A stretch of DNA of 40,708 nt from a virus (IMGVR_UViG_3300048121_000337:1-40708); one strand, 5' to 3'; counted from the first letter of the stretch, positions 16,967-25,460 are shown. Translations and numbers: made by a program. Notes: generated by a model from the sequence alone, not told the origin.

Positions 16967-19393
16967 TTACTTAGGTTCAAAGGTTCCTAAGTCAAACCCT
17001 CCGCCAATTATATCGTTTCCGCCGGATTCGAAGTTTTTTGGTGGTGTATTGTTTTTTCTTTGCTCAATTAATTCACTTTGCTGAGACGCTTCCATCTTTG
17101 AGCGATCATCTTTACGATCTTCTTTTTTGCTTTCACGCTGCTTGTATAGTTCAGTTTCCATGCCCTTGAGTTGCATGTTATAATCAAACTCCTGTGCCAT
17201 TAAAGCTTTCTTCGCTTCAACCTCCGCTTCCAACTTTTGTAAATCCAGCTGCCCTTCTAATTGTTTTAGTTGCGCTTTTTGTTGCGTTATAGCTGCTTGC
17301 TTTTGTACTTCGGCTTGTGCTGCCACTTGTTGGGCTTGAGCATTTGCTTGCGCCTGCGCTTGCATATTTTGCTGCTGGATAGCTTGATCCCGCTCTTGTT
17401 TTTTCTTGCGCTTAATTTTTAATAGCTGATTAGCTAATTTTAAATTTTGTACTTGACGTATATCTATAGCGTCATCTAAGTCTATTAAACCTGCCGACAA
17501 TGCTGTTTGTATGTTGTTTTCAAGCATTTGTTTTTCTTCATCGTCTGGCATAAGCGTTAAGAATATACCAAAATCATACAAGTGCAAATTATTCATTTCA
17601 GACAAGGTGGCCACATTATGCGCTCCTATCTTTTGTATAAAAGCTTCTCTAGCTGGAGAATACTCTATAATATCAGACACTCTTAAGGATAAGCACTCAG
17701 CTAAATGAGCTGTTATATTTAAACCCGCCTCTAGTATATGCCTTGTAGCTGTATTACTATTTGCCGCGGCTATTTTTTGTATACCCACTAAAGCCTTCCC
17801 GTCGGGCATACTGCCATCTCTTGCTTCGTTTAATCCGGTCACATCGCGGATCATTTGCAAATAATAGTTGTAGGTATTTATTAAAGCTCCCAGCTTATTA
17901 CCGCCGCTGCCACTTGTAATTTCTTGAATAGGTATTTTACCTGGGTTCATATCCCCATCTTGCGTAAATGATCTACCAATTACAGAACCTGTTTGGAAAA
18001 ACATATTTAATGCTTCCTGCGGATTATAATTTGTACCATTACCTAAATCAATTTCAGCCAAACCGTCTGCGTCTAAATAAACGCCATCTGGCACCATTCG
18101 TGATAGCAATTGCTGCAACTTTAAATGTGTTAACTGAACCATATCGGCAAAGCCAGTAATACGATCAACTAATGATTCAATTTTACCTTTATATATTCTA
18201 GGCGCATTAATGCTATAATTCAATAACACTTTTGAGCTATCACTTTTTGGGCGCATCATATTTTTGGCAAGCTCCCATTGTAATAAATAATCAGTGCCTA
18301 ATATTAAAACCCCCTCGTATAATACCTCAATAGATCTTGATAGTTTGCCATACTGCTGCTCTAGTACTTCAACTGGCGGATCAAATGTATCGTCCCTTAA
18401 TAAAACTTTAGACGCTCCCGTAGCGGTCTCTTTAATTTTGTATACTTCGTTCATGTATGTTTTGTAATTGAAATACAATACTTGAACTGTATTAGAATCC
18501 GTTTCATTATAATTAGAAAGCGTTCTATCGTAAAACCCGTTATTTTGATAACCTTGTTCGGATATTCTTTTTAAATCTTCATCTGTTAAATCGGGAAACT
18601 GTTTCTTAATCTCGTTAATAGGTACGTTTCTAACCTCGCCACAATAATATATATCATCAAAATAGGGTGAATCCGTATATGACCAGACTAAATTAGCAGG
18701 ATCAACATAATCAATTACAACACCTTCTGACTTACTAAATCTATTTTTAACAGCGCCAATACCTATGGTGGTTAAATCATATATTACTCGCTTTTTTGTT
18801 AAATCATAATTATTGCCATTTAGTAATACATTTATGGCTTGCTCTTCCGCAATCTCTACCGCTTGCTTATAAGTTAGCTGCATATGCACGTCTAACTCTT
18901 CTTGCGTTTCTGGTAAAGTTTCAGGTTGGTTTTCGTATAAGTTTACTCCAAAATTATCTTTAGCAAACTCATTTAATTCTTTTGTTTGAATATCTCTGAT
19001 TATACTAGCTAAATATTCTGTGCGTTTTGCAACGCCATATGGATCTTGCGAATATGCTTTTATATCAAAAGCTCTTTCTGAAATACCATTTACAACAATA
19101 TCAACAAACTTAGGTATAATTGGAACTGGTTTCCAATCTATATTTAAATATGATAAATCACCATTAATAGATAATTCATCTTTATATTTTTGTATTGATT
19201 GCTCGCCTCTAGCGTATAGCCTTAATCTATGAAATGTATTTTGATTACTTCTATATCTATTAGTGCCAGAATCGGACTTAAACCATTCGTCTTGAATTGC
19301 TCTACCGACTCTTAAACCATATTCAGGCGACATTTTTTCTTGGTCGCTAGCAACTTGGCTTGGAAAAAAACTATTTATAACTGACTCAGCCAT
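16967..19393 (-). CDS. Portal protein
   Basis: An 808-residue protein directly after the terminase large subunit (3-base gap), the standard position for a portal. The N-terminal half has alternating helical and beta segments, with IIPKFVDIVVNGISERAFDI (about residues 92-111) in the wing or clip region. The middle (about residues 425-560) includes LKLQQLLSRMVPDGVYLDAD and the block TGLNEARDGSMPDGKALVGI, typical of the stem and crown region in large podovirus portals. Residues about 665-775 are a long Gln/Ala/Lys/Glu-rich coiled coil, probably the barrel that projects into the capsid. The length is large for a portal but usual for crAss-like and related phages. It forms the dodecameric channel for DNA packaging and ejection. 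Confidence 0.86.
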   Translation of the reverse strand: MAESVINSFFPSQVASDQEKMSPEYGLRVGRAIQDEWFKSDSGTNRYRSNQNTFHRLRLYARGEQSIQKYKDELSINGDLSYLNIDWKPVPIIPKFVDIVVNGISERAFDIKAYSQDPYGVAKRTEYLASIIRDIQTKELNEFAKDNFGVNLYENQPETLPETQEELDVHMQLTYKQAVEIAEEQAINVLLNGNNYDLTKKRVIYDLTTIGIGAVKNRFSKSEGVVIDYVDPANLVWSYTDSPYFDDIYYCGEVRNVPINEIKKQFPDLTDEDLKRISEQGYQNNGFYDRTLSNYNETDSNTVQVLYFNYKTYMNEVYKIKETATGASKVLLRDDTFDPPVEVLEQQYGKLSRSIEVLYEGVLILGTDYLLQWELAKNMMRPKSDSSKVLLNYSINAPRIYKGKIESLVDRITGFADMVQLTHLKLQQLLSRMVPDGVYLDADGLAEIDLGNGTNYNPQEALNMFFQTGSVIGRSFTQDGDMNPGKIPIQEITSGSGGNKLGALINTYNYYLQMIRDVTGLNEARDGSMPDGKALVGIQKIAAANSNTATRHILEAGLNITAHLAECLSLRVSDIIEYSPAREAFIQKIGAHNVATLSEMNNLHLYDFGIFLTLMPDDEEKQMLENNIQTALSAGLIDLDDAIDIRQVQNLKLANQLLKIKRKKKQERDQAIQQQNMQAQAQANAQAQQVAAQAEVQKQAAITQQKAQLKQLEGQLDLQKLEAEVEAKKALMAQEFDYNMQLKGMETELYKQRESKKEDRKDDRSKMEASQQSELIEQRKNNTPPKNFESGGNDIIGGGFDLGTFEPK

Positions 19394-19396
19394 ACT

Positions 19397-21607
19397 TTAT
19401 TTTATTATTTCCGATATTCCACCGGTGTTTTTGTATCTTGCAATACTTAAATTTAACTTTGGTTTCTCAACTCTTGGGTTAGGCCTATATAAGTGCCGAT
19501 TGCATGCCATTATCGCTAACCCTGAACTAATAGCTGCATCAAATTTTGTTCTTTTGTTTATATCAAACTTAGCCCAATCGTTTAAAGTACGATTAAAGTA
19601 CATTGTTCCGTACTCACCATCTCCTTTAACGCCAACGTGGCTTTGTATATATGTTTCGATAGCAGCAGCGTGTGCCTGCTTAATATCTTCAGACGAGTTA
19701 GGTATACCGCCTATTTCTTTTTCTGCAACCGAAAGTTTGTTATATAACTTATCCGGTCTATTCATAGAGTAACCTCTATAGCCTCTTCGCTTTAAGTAAT
19801 AAAGCAATCGAGGTTTGTTATTTTCACAAAGCAATGGCATTCCGTAAAACACTAAAGCCATAAGCACATCTTCAAAAAACATTTCAGCTGTTTGCGGCCT
19901 GGCCACATATTCTAAAAAAAATGTGTTTGGCGGCGCATCTTCCATACTAAAAGTTGTTAACCCGTGTAAAGATCCTTTAGAACCTTGTCCGTCCGTAGTT
20001 CCCGATATATCGTAGCTATCACACCCAAAAGCGCCTATGTGCTCATTGCCTGGATGCTTTATACCATTTTTAATTACCTGTTTATTTTGTAATGCAACCT
20101 TAGGAACCCAAGAAACTTTAAATCTACCATTGGGGTTTGGGCTAAACATTACTTTAGAATCTTTAATACCATGCTCCCAATTAAAGCTACCTGTTGTTAT
20201 AACGCCTGAGCTTTTTAAATCTTCGTTATAATCTATTTGTTCGTATATTTTTACTAAGTTAAATATGCTATTTTTAGTTTCATCACGAAACGCATGCTCC
20301 TCTGTACGCGGAAACTGCCTATAAAACTCATTTAAAGCATCCTGATCGCCTTTTAATCCTTCTACCTCATTATCCCAGTGCTCGATGACCCCGACCTCGA
20401 TAGCGTCGCCGTGTGGGCCAATGCAATCTGCTGATGGGGTTTCGAATACAGGCATTCCATAAGAATCAATGAATCCCTCGTAGTTCCATTCCATAGGTAT
20501 GAACAAAGAATATAATCCTGACTTAGTTTGTCCATTGCGGTTTCGTTTTGTAACGTCTGAGTCATTATAAAGCTTTTTAAAGTTTTCTCCACCTTTGTCT
20601 AGTGCATTTGATGTTGATCCCATCATACACTTACCTATAACTCTACTACCTAATCTTAATGTAGTTTTTGTTACACGCCAGTTATTCAATATGTTATCTG
20701 GCTTTTCCCACTTACCGCTTTCATCATGTACTAACAGTTTTAGTTTTTCCCCATCATAGCTGTTATCACCTGTATTTTTCCAGTCAATAGTTGTATCTAA
20801 TCCTTCTAACAACTCTTGATCCTGTTTGTTTTGTATTGACTTCCTTGTAAGCCTTGAGGCTGGTATTCTATACGCTAGCTCTGTTTTCGGACGGTCCATA
20901 CCGTCTTGTATTGGCTTAAAGAAAAATGGATAGTTTACAGATATTGGTACTACCTTGTCTGTAAACATTTTTTTAGCGTCAGAACCGGACTTTGATAATA
21001 TTCCGAATCGCGCATCGCTTGATATTGTAGCCATGTTAACGGTCTCACCGCTTGCCATGAATGAAAATCCTGAACGTCTATTTTTGAGGTAACACATGCC
21101 GTAGCATCTCTGGTCTGCTTTGCAAGCTTCCCAAAAGATGAAGAATAATCTGTTGGCTTCCCTAAATTCTGGGTGCCCAACGTCAATTTTAGACCATTGC
21201 AAGTACATAAAGTGAGTGCCAGTAACGTAAGTGCCCACACCCTTATTATTGAACCAATGGCCGTCTTCGCGGCGTCTGAATTGTTCATCTATATATGGTT
21301 CCCATTTTTCTTTAAAGTCGTCAGGATAATCGCGCCAATCAAAAACGCTTTGTATTCGTTTTAGTTCCTTTGGCAATTCCTCAACAACCCATCTGTCATT
21401 TGATTTATTTATTTTAGCTGGAGTTTTAGGTAACGCTATCTTTAAATTTTGTATCTGATATATGTCACCTATTTGACCGTTTTTGCTTATAACAACAATA
21501 TCATGCTCTTTGTTATAACCGTAACTCCATTTTTTGCTTTTATTTAACCTAGATATTGTGGTTTGCTTTATGGGTGTTATTATGCTATATAAAGTTTGCT
21601 CGTACAT
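19397..21607 (-). CDS. terL: Terminase large subunit
   Basis: A 736-residue packaging motor. The ATPase part shows a Walker A-like KNRRSGFS (residues 175-182, the deviant form common in terminases), a Walker B LLVHDE (291-296) with the catalytic Glu, and a coupling motif MGSTSN (329-334). The nuclease part begins with FGCDSYD (527-533), giving the first RNase H-like Asp that binds metal. It translocates DNA into the procapsid through the portal and cuts concatemers. Its start codon overlaps the stop of the 91-residue gene by one base (TAATG), supporting coupled expression with a candidate small subunit. The length is usual for terminases of crAss-like or T4-like type. Confidence 0.92.
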   Translation of the reverse strand: MYEQTLYSIITPIKQTTISRLNKSKKWSYGYNKEHDIVVISKNGQIGDIYQIQNLKIALPKTPAKINKSNDRWVVEELPKELKRIQSVFDWRDYPDDFKEKWEPYIDEQFRRREDGHWFNNKGVGTYVTGTHFMYLQWSKIDVGHPEFREANRLFFIFWEACKADQRCYGMCYLKNRRSGFSFMASGETVNMATISSDARFGILSKSGSDAKKMFTDKVVPISVNYPFFFKPIQDGMDRPKTELAYRIPASRLTRKSIQNKQDQELLEGLDTTIDWKNTGDNSYDGEKLKLLVHDESGKWEKPDNILNNWRVTKTTLRLGSRVIGKCMMGSTSNALDKGGENFKKLYNDSDVTKRNRNGQTKSGLYSLFIPMEWNYEGFIDSYGMPVFETPSADCIGPHGDAIEVGVIEHWDNEVEGLKGDQDALNEFYRQFPRTEEHAFRDETKNSIFNLVKIYEQIDYNEDLKSSGVITTGSFNWEHGIKDSKVMFSPNPNGRFKVSWVPKVALQNKQVIKNGIKHPGNEHIGAFGCDSYDISGTTDGQGSKGSLHGLTTFSMEDAPPNTFFLEYVARPQTAEMFFEDVLMALVFYGMPLLCENNKPRLLYYLKRRGYRGYSMNRPDKLYNKLSVAEKEIGGIPNSSEDIKQAHAAAIETYIQSHVGVKGDGEYGTMYFNRTLNDWAKFDINKRTKFDAAISSGLAIMACNRHLYRPNPRVEKPKLNLSIARYKNTGGISEIIK

Positions 21608-21882
21608 TACTTAGATCGTCTTTCTGCAAACCCTGAAAAAGCTTTTTTCTTTTCTTCCTCTACAGGTTTATTTTCAAGTATAGCTTCCTCTTCTTGAATA
21701 CGCGTTAATATTTCAAACGCATCAAATATAGCTAGCTTTTTTGTAGCAGCAGCGTTCTTAAGTCTATCAGCAGATATATCATCGTCTGAATCAACTATAG
21801 GTTCTTTAGCTACTTTTATTAACTCCTCAACTGCTCGCTGTCCAGCTTGGATTATATTCTTCTTCGTCTCCTTGATATTCAT
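21607..21882 (-). CDS. Candidate small terminase subunit
   Basis: A 91-residue protein with a helical N-terminus, an acidic middle (VDSDDDISADRLKNAAATKK, residues 30-49), a second helix (LAIFDAFEILTRIQEEEAIL) and a basic C-terminus ending FAERRSK. It lies immediately upstream of TerL, overlapping it by one base. It also overlaps the end of the preceding 199-residue gene by 56 bases, which is unusual here, but no later ATG gives a sensible protein. The place before TerL is where small terminase subunits are found, and the size and helical content fit. I see no clear helix-turn-helix, so the call is positional. Confidence 0.62.
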   Translation of the reverse strand: MNIKETKKNIIQAGQRAVEELIKVAKEPIVDSDDDISADRLKNAAATKKLAIFDAFEILTRIQEEEAILENKPVEEEKKKAFSGFAERRSK

Positions 21883-22426
21883 ATTTGATTGTAATTAAAT
21901 TTGTTGGAACACGATATAATTTTTCTTTATTTATAATAAACTCGTACTCTGCGCCAGGTCTAAAGCCTACAAGATCACCTTCTTTAACACTTTTCAAACT
22001 AGGGTCCTTATATTTAAGGACTCCTATTAATGGTTTTTCAAAGTTGATTGAAAACATTTTATTTTCTTTTAGTGGCTTAACAAAGTTAAACCCATCTAGC
22101 GGGATCCACTTATATATACGCTTGTACGCAAATATTTGATCTGGTGAAACAAAATACATATTGTCTTTATAATAACTCCTGCTATTTTTTTCTTCACCTC
22201 TAATATCTCGAAACCTACGGAATACATTGTGGTGTAGTATAACCTCATCACCTTTACATATACCCGTCGGATTGGTTGCTGGTGTAGCCATAACAATACC
22301 TATTCTTGAAACAAAATTATGATTTTGTAATTCTGTATTAAGTATTAATTCTTGGCCACCTATTGTTTTTGTATTGTTATACCTATCTTCTTTAGGCATA
22401 ATAACAAAATCAAAAACGCCTTTCAT
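21827..22426 (-). CDS. Tandem GroES-like (Cpn10 fold) protein
   Basis: A 199-residue protein that reads as two co-chaperonin-type barrels in a row. The first (residues about 6-100) has VIMPKEDRYNN, then GIVMATP, then GICKGDEVILHHN: the order of a Cpn10 N-strand, the G-I-V strand and the K-G-D-V strand. The second (about 112-182) repeats this with FNFVKPL, IGVLKYKD, VKEGDLVGF, and EYEF followed by KLYRVPTNLITI, matching the last strands of GroES. The first unit contains an insertion with HHNVFRRFRDIRG (65-77). It lies between a small gene and the candidate small terminase, about 4 kb from the phage GroEL/GroES pair. It may cap a chaperonin or be a structural reuse of the fold. The fold call rests on the motif pattern; the function is open. 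Confidence 0.68.
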   Translation of the reverse strand: MKGVFDFVIMPKEDRYNNTKTIGGQELILNTELQNHNFVSRIGIVMATPATNPTGICKGDEVILHHNVFRRFRDIRGEEKNSRSYYKDNMYFVSPDQIFAYKRIYKWIPLDGFNFVKPLKENKMFSINFEKPLIGVLKYKDPSLKSVKEGDLVGFRPGAEYEFIINKEKLYRVPTNLITIKYEYQGDEEEYNPSWTASS

Positions 22427-22626
22427 TAGTAATCAATATTGTACTCTATGGCTATTGCCATATTTTTATTGAAATCTTTCCAAGGTATTACGTCGCTACC
22501 TTTTTGAATATAGATAGAATACTTTTCTTCTTCTTCTATAATATTAACTATGGTATGACCGCCATACACTTCCTGACCAACAGAATAGTGCATGGCGTCA
22601 TTTTTATAGTCTTTCCCTATACTAAT
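22426..22626 (-). CDS. Small conserved phage protein with probable non-ATG start
   Basis: A small protein whose conserved-looking beginning, ISIGKDYKNDAMHYSVGQEV, lies upstream of the first ATG (22593). The best start is an ATT at 22626, which overlaps the TAG stop of the upstream gene (ATTAG); a GTG at 22644 is an alternative. From ATT the product is about 66 residues, mostly beta-strand with an acidic loop (NIIEEEEKY) and the end AIAIEYNIDY. The stop overlaps the next ATG by one base. The opening motif resembles a small phage protein family I have seen near terminase modules, but I know no function for it. Confidence 0.6.
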   Translation of the reverse strand: MSIGKDYKNDAMHYSVGQEVYGGHTIVNIIEEEEKYSIYIQKGSDVIPWKDFNKNMAIAIEYNIDY

Positions 22627-22879
22627 CTTCCTTAGCAGGCTCACGTAATTCGCCGGTATTAATATCAATCACCTTGTCTCCATACTTATCTTGCAGCTCT
22701 TTTTGTTGCTCATCAAGCTTTGTTTTAACTTGAGCAAATGTATGTAGCAGCTCATGCTTTTGTAATTCTAATCCGCCGATCTGCGATTGAACACTATTTA
22801 ATTGTTTAATAATGTTTGTTAGAACTTCTAGTTCTTCTGCTGTTAGTTTTTCAGGTACTAAATTTACTTCTTTTGCCAT
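22622..22879 (-). CDS. Small coiled-coil protein
   Basis: An 85-residue protein starting MAKEVNLVPEKLTAEELEVL. An in-frame upstream TTG extends it into the holin gene, but the ATG at 22879 fits the spacing of the operon better. Residues 12-65 are strongly helical with heptad-like leucines and isoleucines and many Gln, Glu and Lys, so a dimeric coiled coil is likely. The end is acidic (GELREPAKED). It follows the holin-like gene closely. A coiled-coil protein next to a holin could be a lysis accessory protein or an assembly factor, but nothing in the sequence decides this. Confidence 0.68.
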   Translation of the reverse strand: MAKEVNLVPEKLTAEELEVLTNIIKQLNSVQSQIGGLELQKHELLHTFAQVKTKLDEQQKELQDKYGDKVIDINTGELREPAKED

Positions 22880-22889
22880 TTGATTTAAT

Positions 22890-23288
22890 TTAATTATTAT
22901 TGCTGGATTTCTTTGCTTTTTCCCAGGTACGCCCAACAAAATACGCCCCGTAGACTGTTATTAATAAAGATTGAAAAATTGGTATATAGTCTTCAGCTAT
23001 TTTAAACTCTCCTATATTACCATCAAAAAAACATAGTGCTGTAAATATAACAGTCAAATATATAAGAACCATAGGCCTTATGTTTTTCGATAAAAACGAA
23101 TCTGAATTCATATCCGCTTCCCATCTTGCTGTTACTTGCTCTTGTGCTTCTTTATCTGCTTTTTCAAGAATCTCAGTTATTAATCGCTGAGCTTCTAATT
23201 TTTCTTCTTTAGTTGTAGTTAATTTATCAATGACATCACCGACTTCTTTAATTACTCCGCCGGTAAGCCATTCCCATATTTTTTTCAT
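22890..23288 (-). CDS. Holin-like membrane protein (GTA_holin_3TM-like)
   Basis: A 132-residue protein with an amphipathic N-terminus (MKKIWEWLTGGVIKEVGDVI), a charged helix (residues 24-58) and two clear hydrophobic segments, about 72-89 (PMVLIYLTVIFTALCFF) and 103-118 (PIFQSLLITVYGAYFV), followed by GRTWEKAKK. The block VTARWEADMNSDSFLSKNIR before the first membrane segment is typical of the three-membrane-segment holin family found in gene transfer agents and many aquatic phages. The amphipathic N-terminus may supply the third membrane contact. It would form lesions in the inner membrane to time lysis. No endolysin is visible in this window, so the partner enzyme must lie elsewhere. Confidence 0.75.
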   Translation of the reverse strand: MKKIWEWLTGGVIKEVGDVIDKLTTTKEEKLEAQRLITEILEKADKEAQEQVTARWEADMNSDSFLSKNIRPMVLIYLTVIFTALCFFDGNIGEFKIAEDYIPIFQSLLITVYGAYFVGRTWEKAKKSSNNN

Positions 23289-23296
23289 TATTTACC

Positions 23297-23611
23297 TTAA
23301 TATACTTTTTTATATTTTTTGCCAGGAGCTGCTTTAATAGCGTTTTGAAGCTCTATTGGCAATGTATTTTGTCCGCCTCTTAAAGCTTTTTTAGCAGCTG
23401 GTTTAGGAGCTTCGTCCATAGCTTCTTTTAAAGGCTTGGCCACGTCTACAAACTTGCTGTTTTCAACGCCGCTCATTAAGCCTTCGTCAGGGCTGTAATC
23501 TATTTCTGTTTTTTTTACTGCAGAACCTAAATCTAGTAAAGGCTCTTGTACTTTCATTCCCTTATTTGTGGAATGTTGAATTCTCGCTGTAATTGGTTTA
23601 TTATACCCCAT
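23297..23611 (-). CDS. Small basic hypothetical protein
   Basis: A 104-residue, Lys-rich, largely disordered-looking protein starting MGYNKPITARIQHSTNKGMK and ending in a basic tail (PGKKYKKVY). It has no membrane segment or cysteine cluster. It begins five bases below the stop of the 51-residue Cys protein and ends eight bases before the holin-like gene, so it is a firm member of the late operon. Similar small basic proteins occur between structural and lysis genes of aquatic phages, possibly as minor virion or DNA-binding components. I cannot name a function. Confidence 0.68.
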   Translation of the reverse strand: MGYNKPITARIQHSTNKGMKVQEPLLDLGSAVKKTEIDYSPDEGLMSGVENSKFVDVAKPLKEAMDEAPKPAAKKALRGGQNTLPIELQNAIKAAPGKKYKKVY

Positions 23612-23615
23612 TGTA

Positions 23616-23771
23616 TTATTTTTTATAAGGAAACATTTTGTTTAACTTTTCTTTACGATGCTGACATCCACAGGGAATGTTCAAACCCTCAGATACCTTA
23701 TCAACCACGGTTTTAATCCCTGTGGCTTTAGTAATTTTTTCTACTGTATCGCCTAAACCTTGTGATTTCAT
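23616..23771 (-). CDS. 51-residue CGC-motif protein
   Basis: A short gene from ATG 23771 to TAA 23616, encoding a protein that starts MKSQGLGDTVEKITKATGIK and ends with PCGCQHRKEKLNKMFPYKK (residues 33-51). It fills an otherwise empty 164-base gap, and the spacing to both neighbours (4 bases each) matches the operon. The pair of cysteines in CGC followed by a basic RKEKLNK segment and an aromatic end matches my recollection of a tiny protein widespread in Bacteroidetes phages. A single CGC cannot bind zinc alone, so it may dimerise, or sit near another Cys protein such as the 96-residue neighbour. Function unknown. Confidence 0.8.
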   Translation of the reverse strand: MKSQGLGDTVEKITKATGIKTVVDKVSEGLNIPCGCQHRKEKLNKMFPYKK

Positions 23772-23775
23772 AATA

Positions 23776-24066
23776 TTAGCATTTCCATCTGCGTCTTGCA
23801 GCGCAAATTCTTTTCTTTGGTGTTTTTGAACAGTTGATGCCGTGTTGTTTCATTTGGCCTTTTGATCTAGCGCAATAAGACGTTCGTCTTTTACCACCCC
23901 CTGGTTGAGGGGCTTTAAGATTACCACCTGTCTTTTTATTGTAAGCTTTTCGGCCAGCAGCCGTCATACCAGCGCCTTCTTCAGCTGTCAAAAAATGTCT
24001 ACCTTTTCCTTTTGTAGTCTTACGGAGCTTTTGCACCATAGAACTTGCTGGTTCTTGATTATACAT
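23776..24066 (-). CDS. Basic Cys-containing protein (DUF5872/DUF6321-like)
   Basis: A 96-residue, very basic protein. Its core, FLTAEEGAGMTAAGRKAYNK followed by KTGGNLKAPQPGGGKR, is a block I associate with small DUF-type proteins of aquatic phages. The C-terminus carries four cysteines (YCARSKGQMKQHGINC, then RICAARRRWKC), which could bind one metal ion. High charge and Cys ligands suggest binding to nucleic acid or to packaged DNA. It lies between the 338-residue Lys-rich protein and the 51-residue CGC protein, all with gaps of only a few bases. The DUF name is from memory and should be checked by profile search. Confidence 0.7.
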   Translation of the reverse strand: MYNQEPASSMVQKLRKTTKGKGRHFLTAEEGAGMTAAGRKAYNKKTGGNLKAPQPGGGKRRTSYCARSKGQMKQHGINCSKTPKKRICAARRRWKC

Positions 24067-24069
24067 ATA

Positions 24070-25086
24070 TTATTTATTAAAGTAGTTTTTCTTTAATACT
24101 GTTTTTTTCGGAGCAGCGCCTAAAAAATTACCTACAAGATCACCTACGTCTTTCGCGGCGCCTAATCCTTTTTCTTTAACATCTTTAGCAATCTTTGCTA
24201 TATTTTTACCAGCCCGTTGAAAATCAGTAGGGTCATTTCCAGCAAAATTCTTAGGGTTATCTGTAATTCTTTCTTTAGTAGCGTCAAGATTTTCTCTTAA
24301 CTTTGTGGTTTGATAAGATGATCTGCCGCCACCGCCTTGATCTTGTTGTATTTTAAATTGCTTCAATCTGTCTCTTAAGTTTTCGGCTCTATCAGATGCT
24401 AATTTAGCTTTACCCCCAACCAAAGTTTTTTTACCTGTTGTTGGATCTATTTCATATTCACCGAATATAGCAGCTTTTTCTGTTTTACCTCTTTTCTTTA
24501 AACGCGCTGCTCTTTTTGCAAATCTTAAAGCTTGTTTTTCTGACTTACCAACCAAACGTTCTGCAATCTTTTGTCTACGGTAATCTTTACGAGTACCAAT
24601 TGAGCTCAAGCCTTGAGCATCCTCATAGTCAGGGGTTACCTCTGGATCTTGTTTTTCTTTAGTCGGGTCATCGCCTGGCGTTGTGATTGTTACTTCTCCA
24701 GGTCCCCCGGATACGCCAGTGGCCGCAACCATACCGGCTTCGAATCCTTCAGGATCTTTTTTACGCTGCGCTTCTCTGTCCGCAACGTAGGCATTATAAT
24801 CTTTGTACATACCAGTTGTTCTCACACCATCTATGTCTTGATCATAAGCTTCTCTATACGAAAGTCTCTTTCTTGTTTCAGTGGTTCCCTCTGTTCCTGG
24901 TGAAGTTATTGTAGTGTCGGTTTGAGTACCATAAATATCAGATCCATTTGTAGAAGCTATCGGAATGTCTGATGTTGTTGACACCTCTGTAGTAGATGAT
25001 CCTGCAGATAAATCATCTTTGGTTTTTTTAAGTAAAGAGTTCTTCGCGCATGAGCGAGATGCTATTGCTGTAATTGGGTTTGCCAT
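24070..25086 (-). CDS. Lys-rich, largely disordered hypothetical protein
   Basis: A 338-residue protein in three visible parts: a Ser/Thr-rich, probably disordered stretch (about 25-65), an acidic to mixed region with the Gly/Pro-rich linker SGGPGEVTITTPGDDPTKEK (about 125-145), and a basic helical region (about 165-245) with RLVGKSEKQALRFAKRAARL. The C-terminus has a Lys/Gly pattern (AKDVKEKGLGAAKDVGDLVG). No membrane segment or catalytic motif is seen. The layout suits an internal virion, cargo or DNA-associated protein. It starts three bases below the stop of the 123-residue gene. Function unknown. Confidence 0.68.
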   Translation of the reverse strand: MANPITAIASRSCAKNSLLKKTKDDLSAGSSTTEVSTTSDIPIASTNGSDIYGTQTDTTITSPGTEGTTETRKRLSYREAYDQDIDGVRTTGMYKDYNAYVADREAQRKKDPEGFEAGMVAATGVSGGPGEVTITTPGDDPTKEKQDPEVTPDYEDAQGLSSIGTRKDYRRQKIAERLVGKSEKQALRFAKRAARLKKRGKTEKAAIFGEYEIDPTTGKKTLVGGKAKLASDRAENLRDRLKQFKIQQDQGGGGRSSYQTTKLRENLDATKERITDNPKNFAGNDPTDFQRAGKNIAKIAKDVKEKGLGAAKDVGDLVGNFLGAAPKKTVLKKNYFNK

Positions 25087-25088
25087 AA

Positions 25089-25460
25089 TTATGCTTTTTT
25101 AGCCTCGGCTTCCCATTCAAGGTTACCGCCTTCCGGCTCATTTGTTGTTTTATTTACTATTCTTCCACCAAGCCGCTGATATACTCTAGCTGGTGACTTT
25201 GTATCTTTTTTCCAAGTGACTTCTTCGTTTGTGTATTGCAAACGCCCTGTTATCATTTGGTCGTGATGAGCATTCTCTTCAGGAATAGAATCACGCTTTT
25301 CTTTTTCACTTGCATTTTCATTTACAAATGTGGTGCCGTCGCGATTAGCTTCAGCTATAATACCATCGCCTAAATCTTTTTCAAACACTGGCCTACCAAA
25401 CTCAGATAATTCTTCGTTGTAGCCGAAAAGCTCGCCTTTAGACTTTAATTTAAAACTCAT
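25089..25460 (-). CDS. Zincin-like small protein with degenerate motif
   Basis: A 123-residue protein. The segment IPEENAHHDQMITGRLQYTN (residues 59-78) resembles the metal-binding helix of small zincin-type phage proteins, in which one expects HExxH; here the first His-Glu is replaced by Glu-Asn, leaving EENAHH. The segments VTWKKDTKSPARVYQR and the final LEWEAEAKK also match my memory of this small family, where the last Glu is the third ligand. If the assignment is right, the peptidase activity has probably been lost. Start and stop both abut neighbours (ATG overlaps the upstream stop by one base). The family link is tentative. Confidence 0.66.
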   Translation of the reverse strand: MSFKLKSKGELFGYNEELSEFGRPVFEKDLGDGIIAEANRDGTTFVNENASEKEKRDSIPEENAHHDQMITGRLQYTNEEVTWKKDTKSPARVYQRLGGRIVNKTTNEPEGGNLEWEAEAKKA

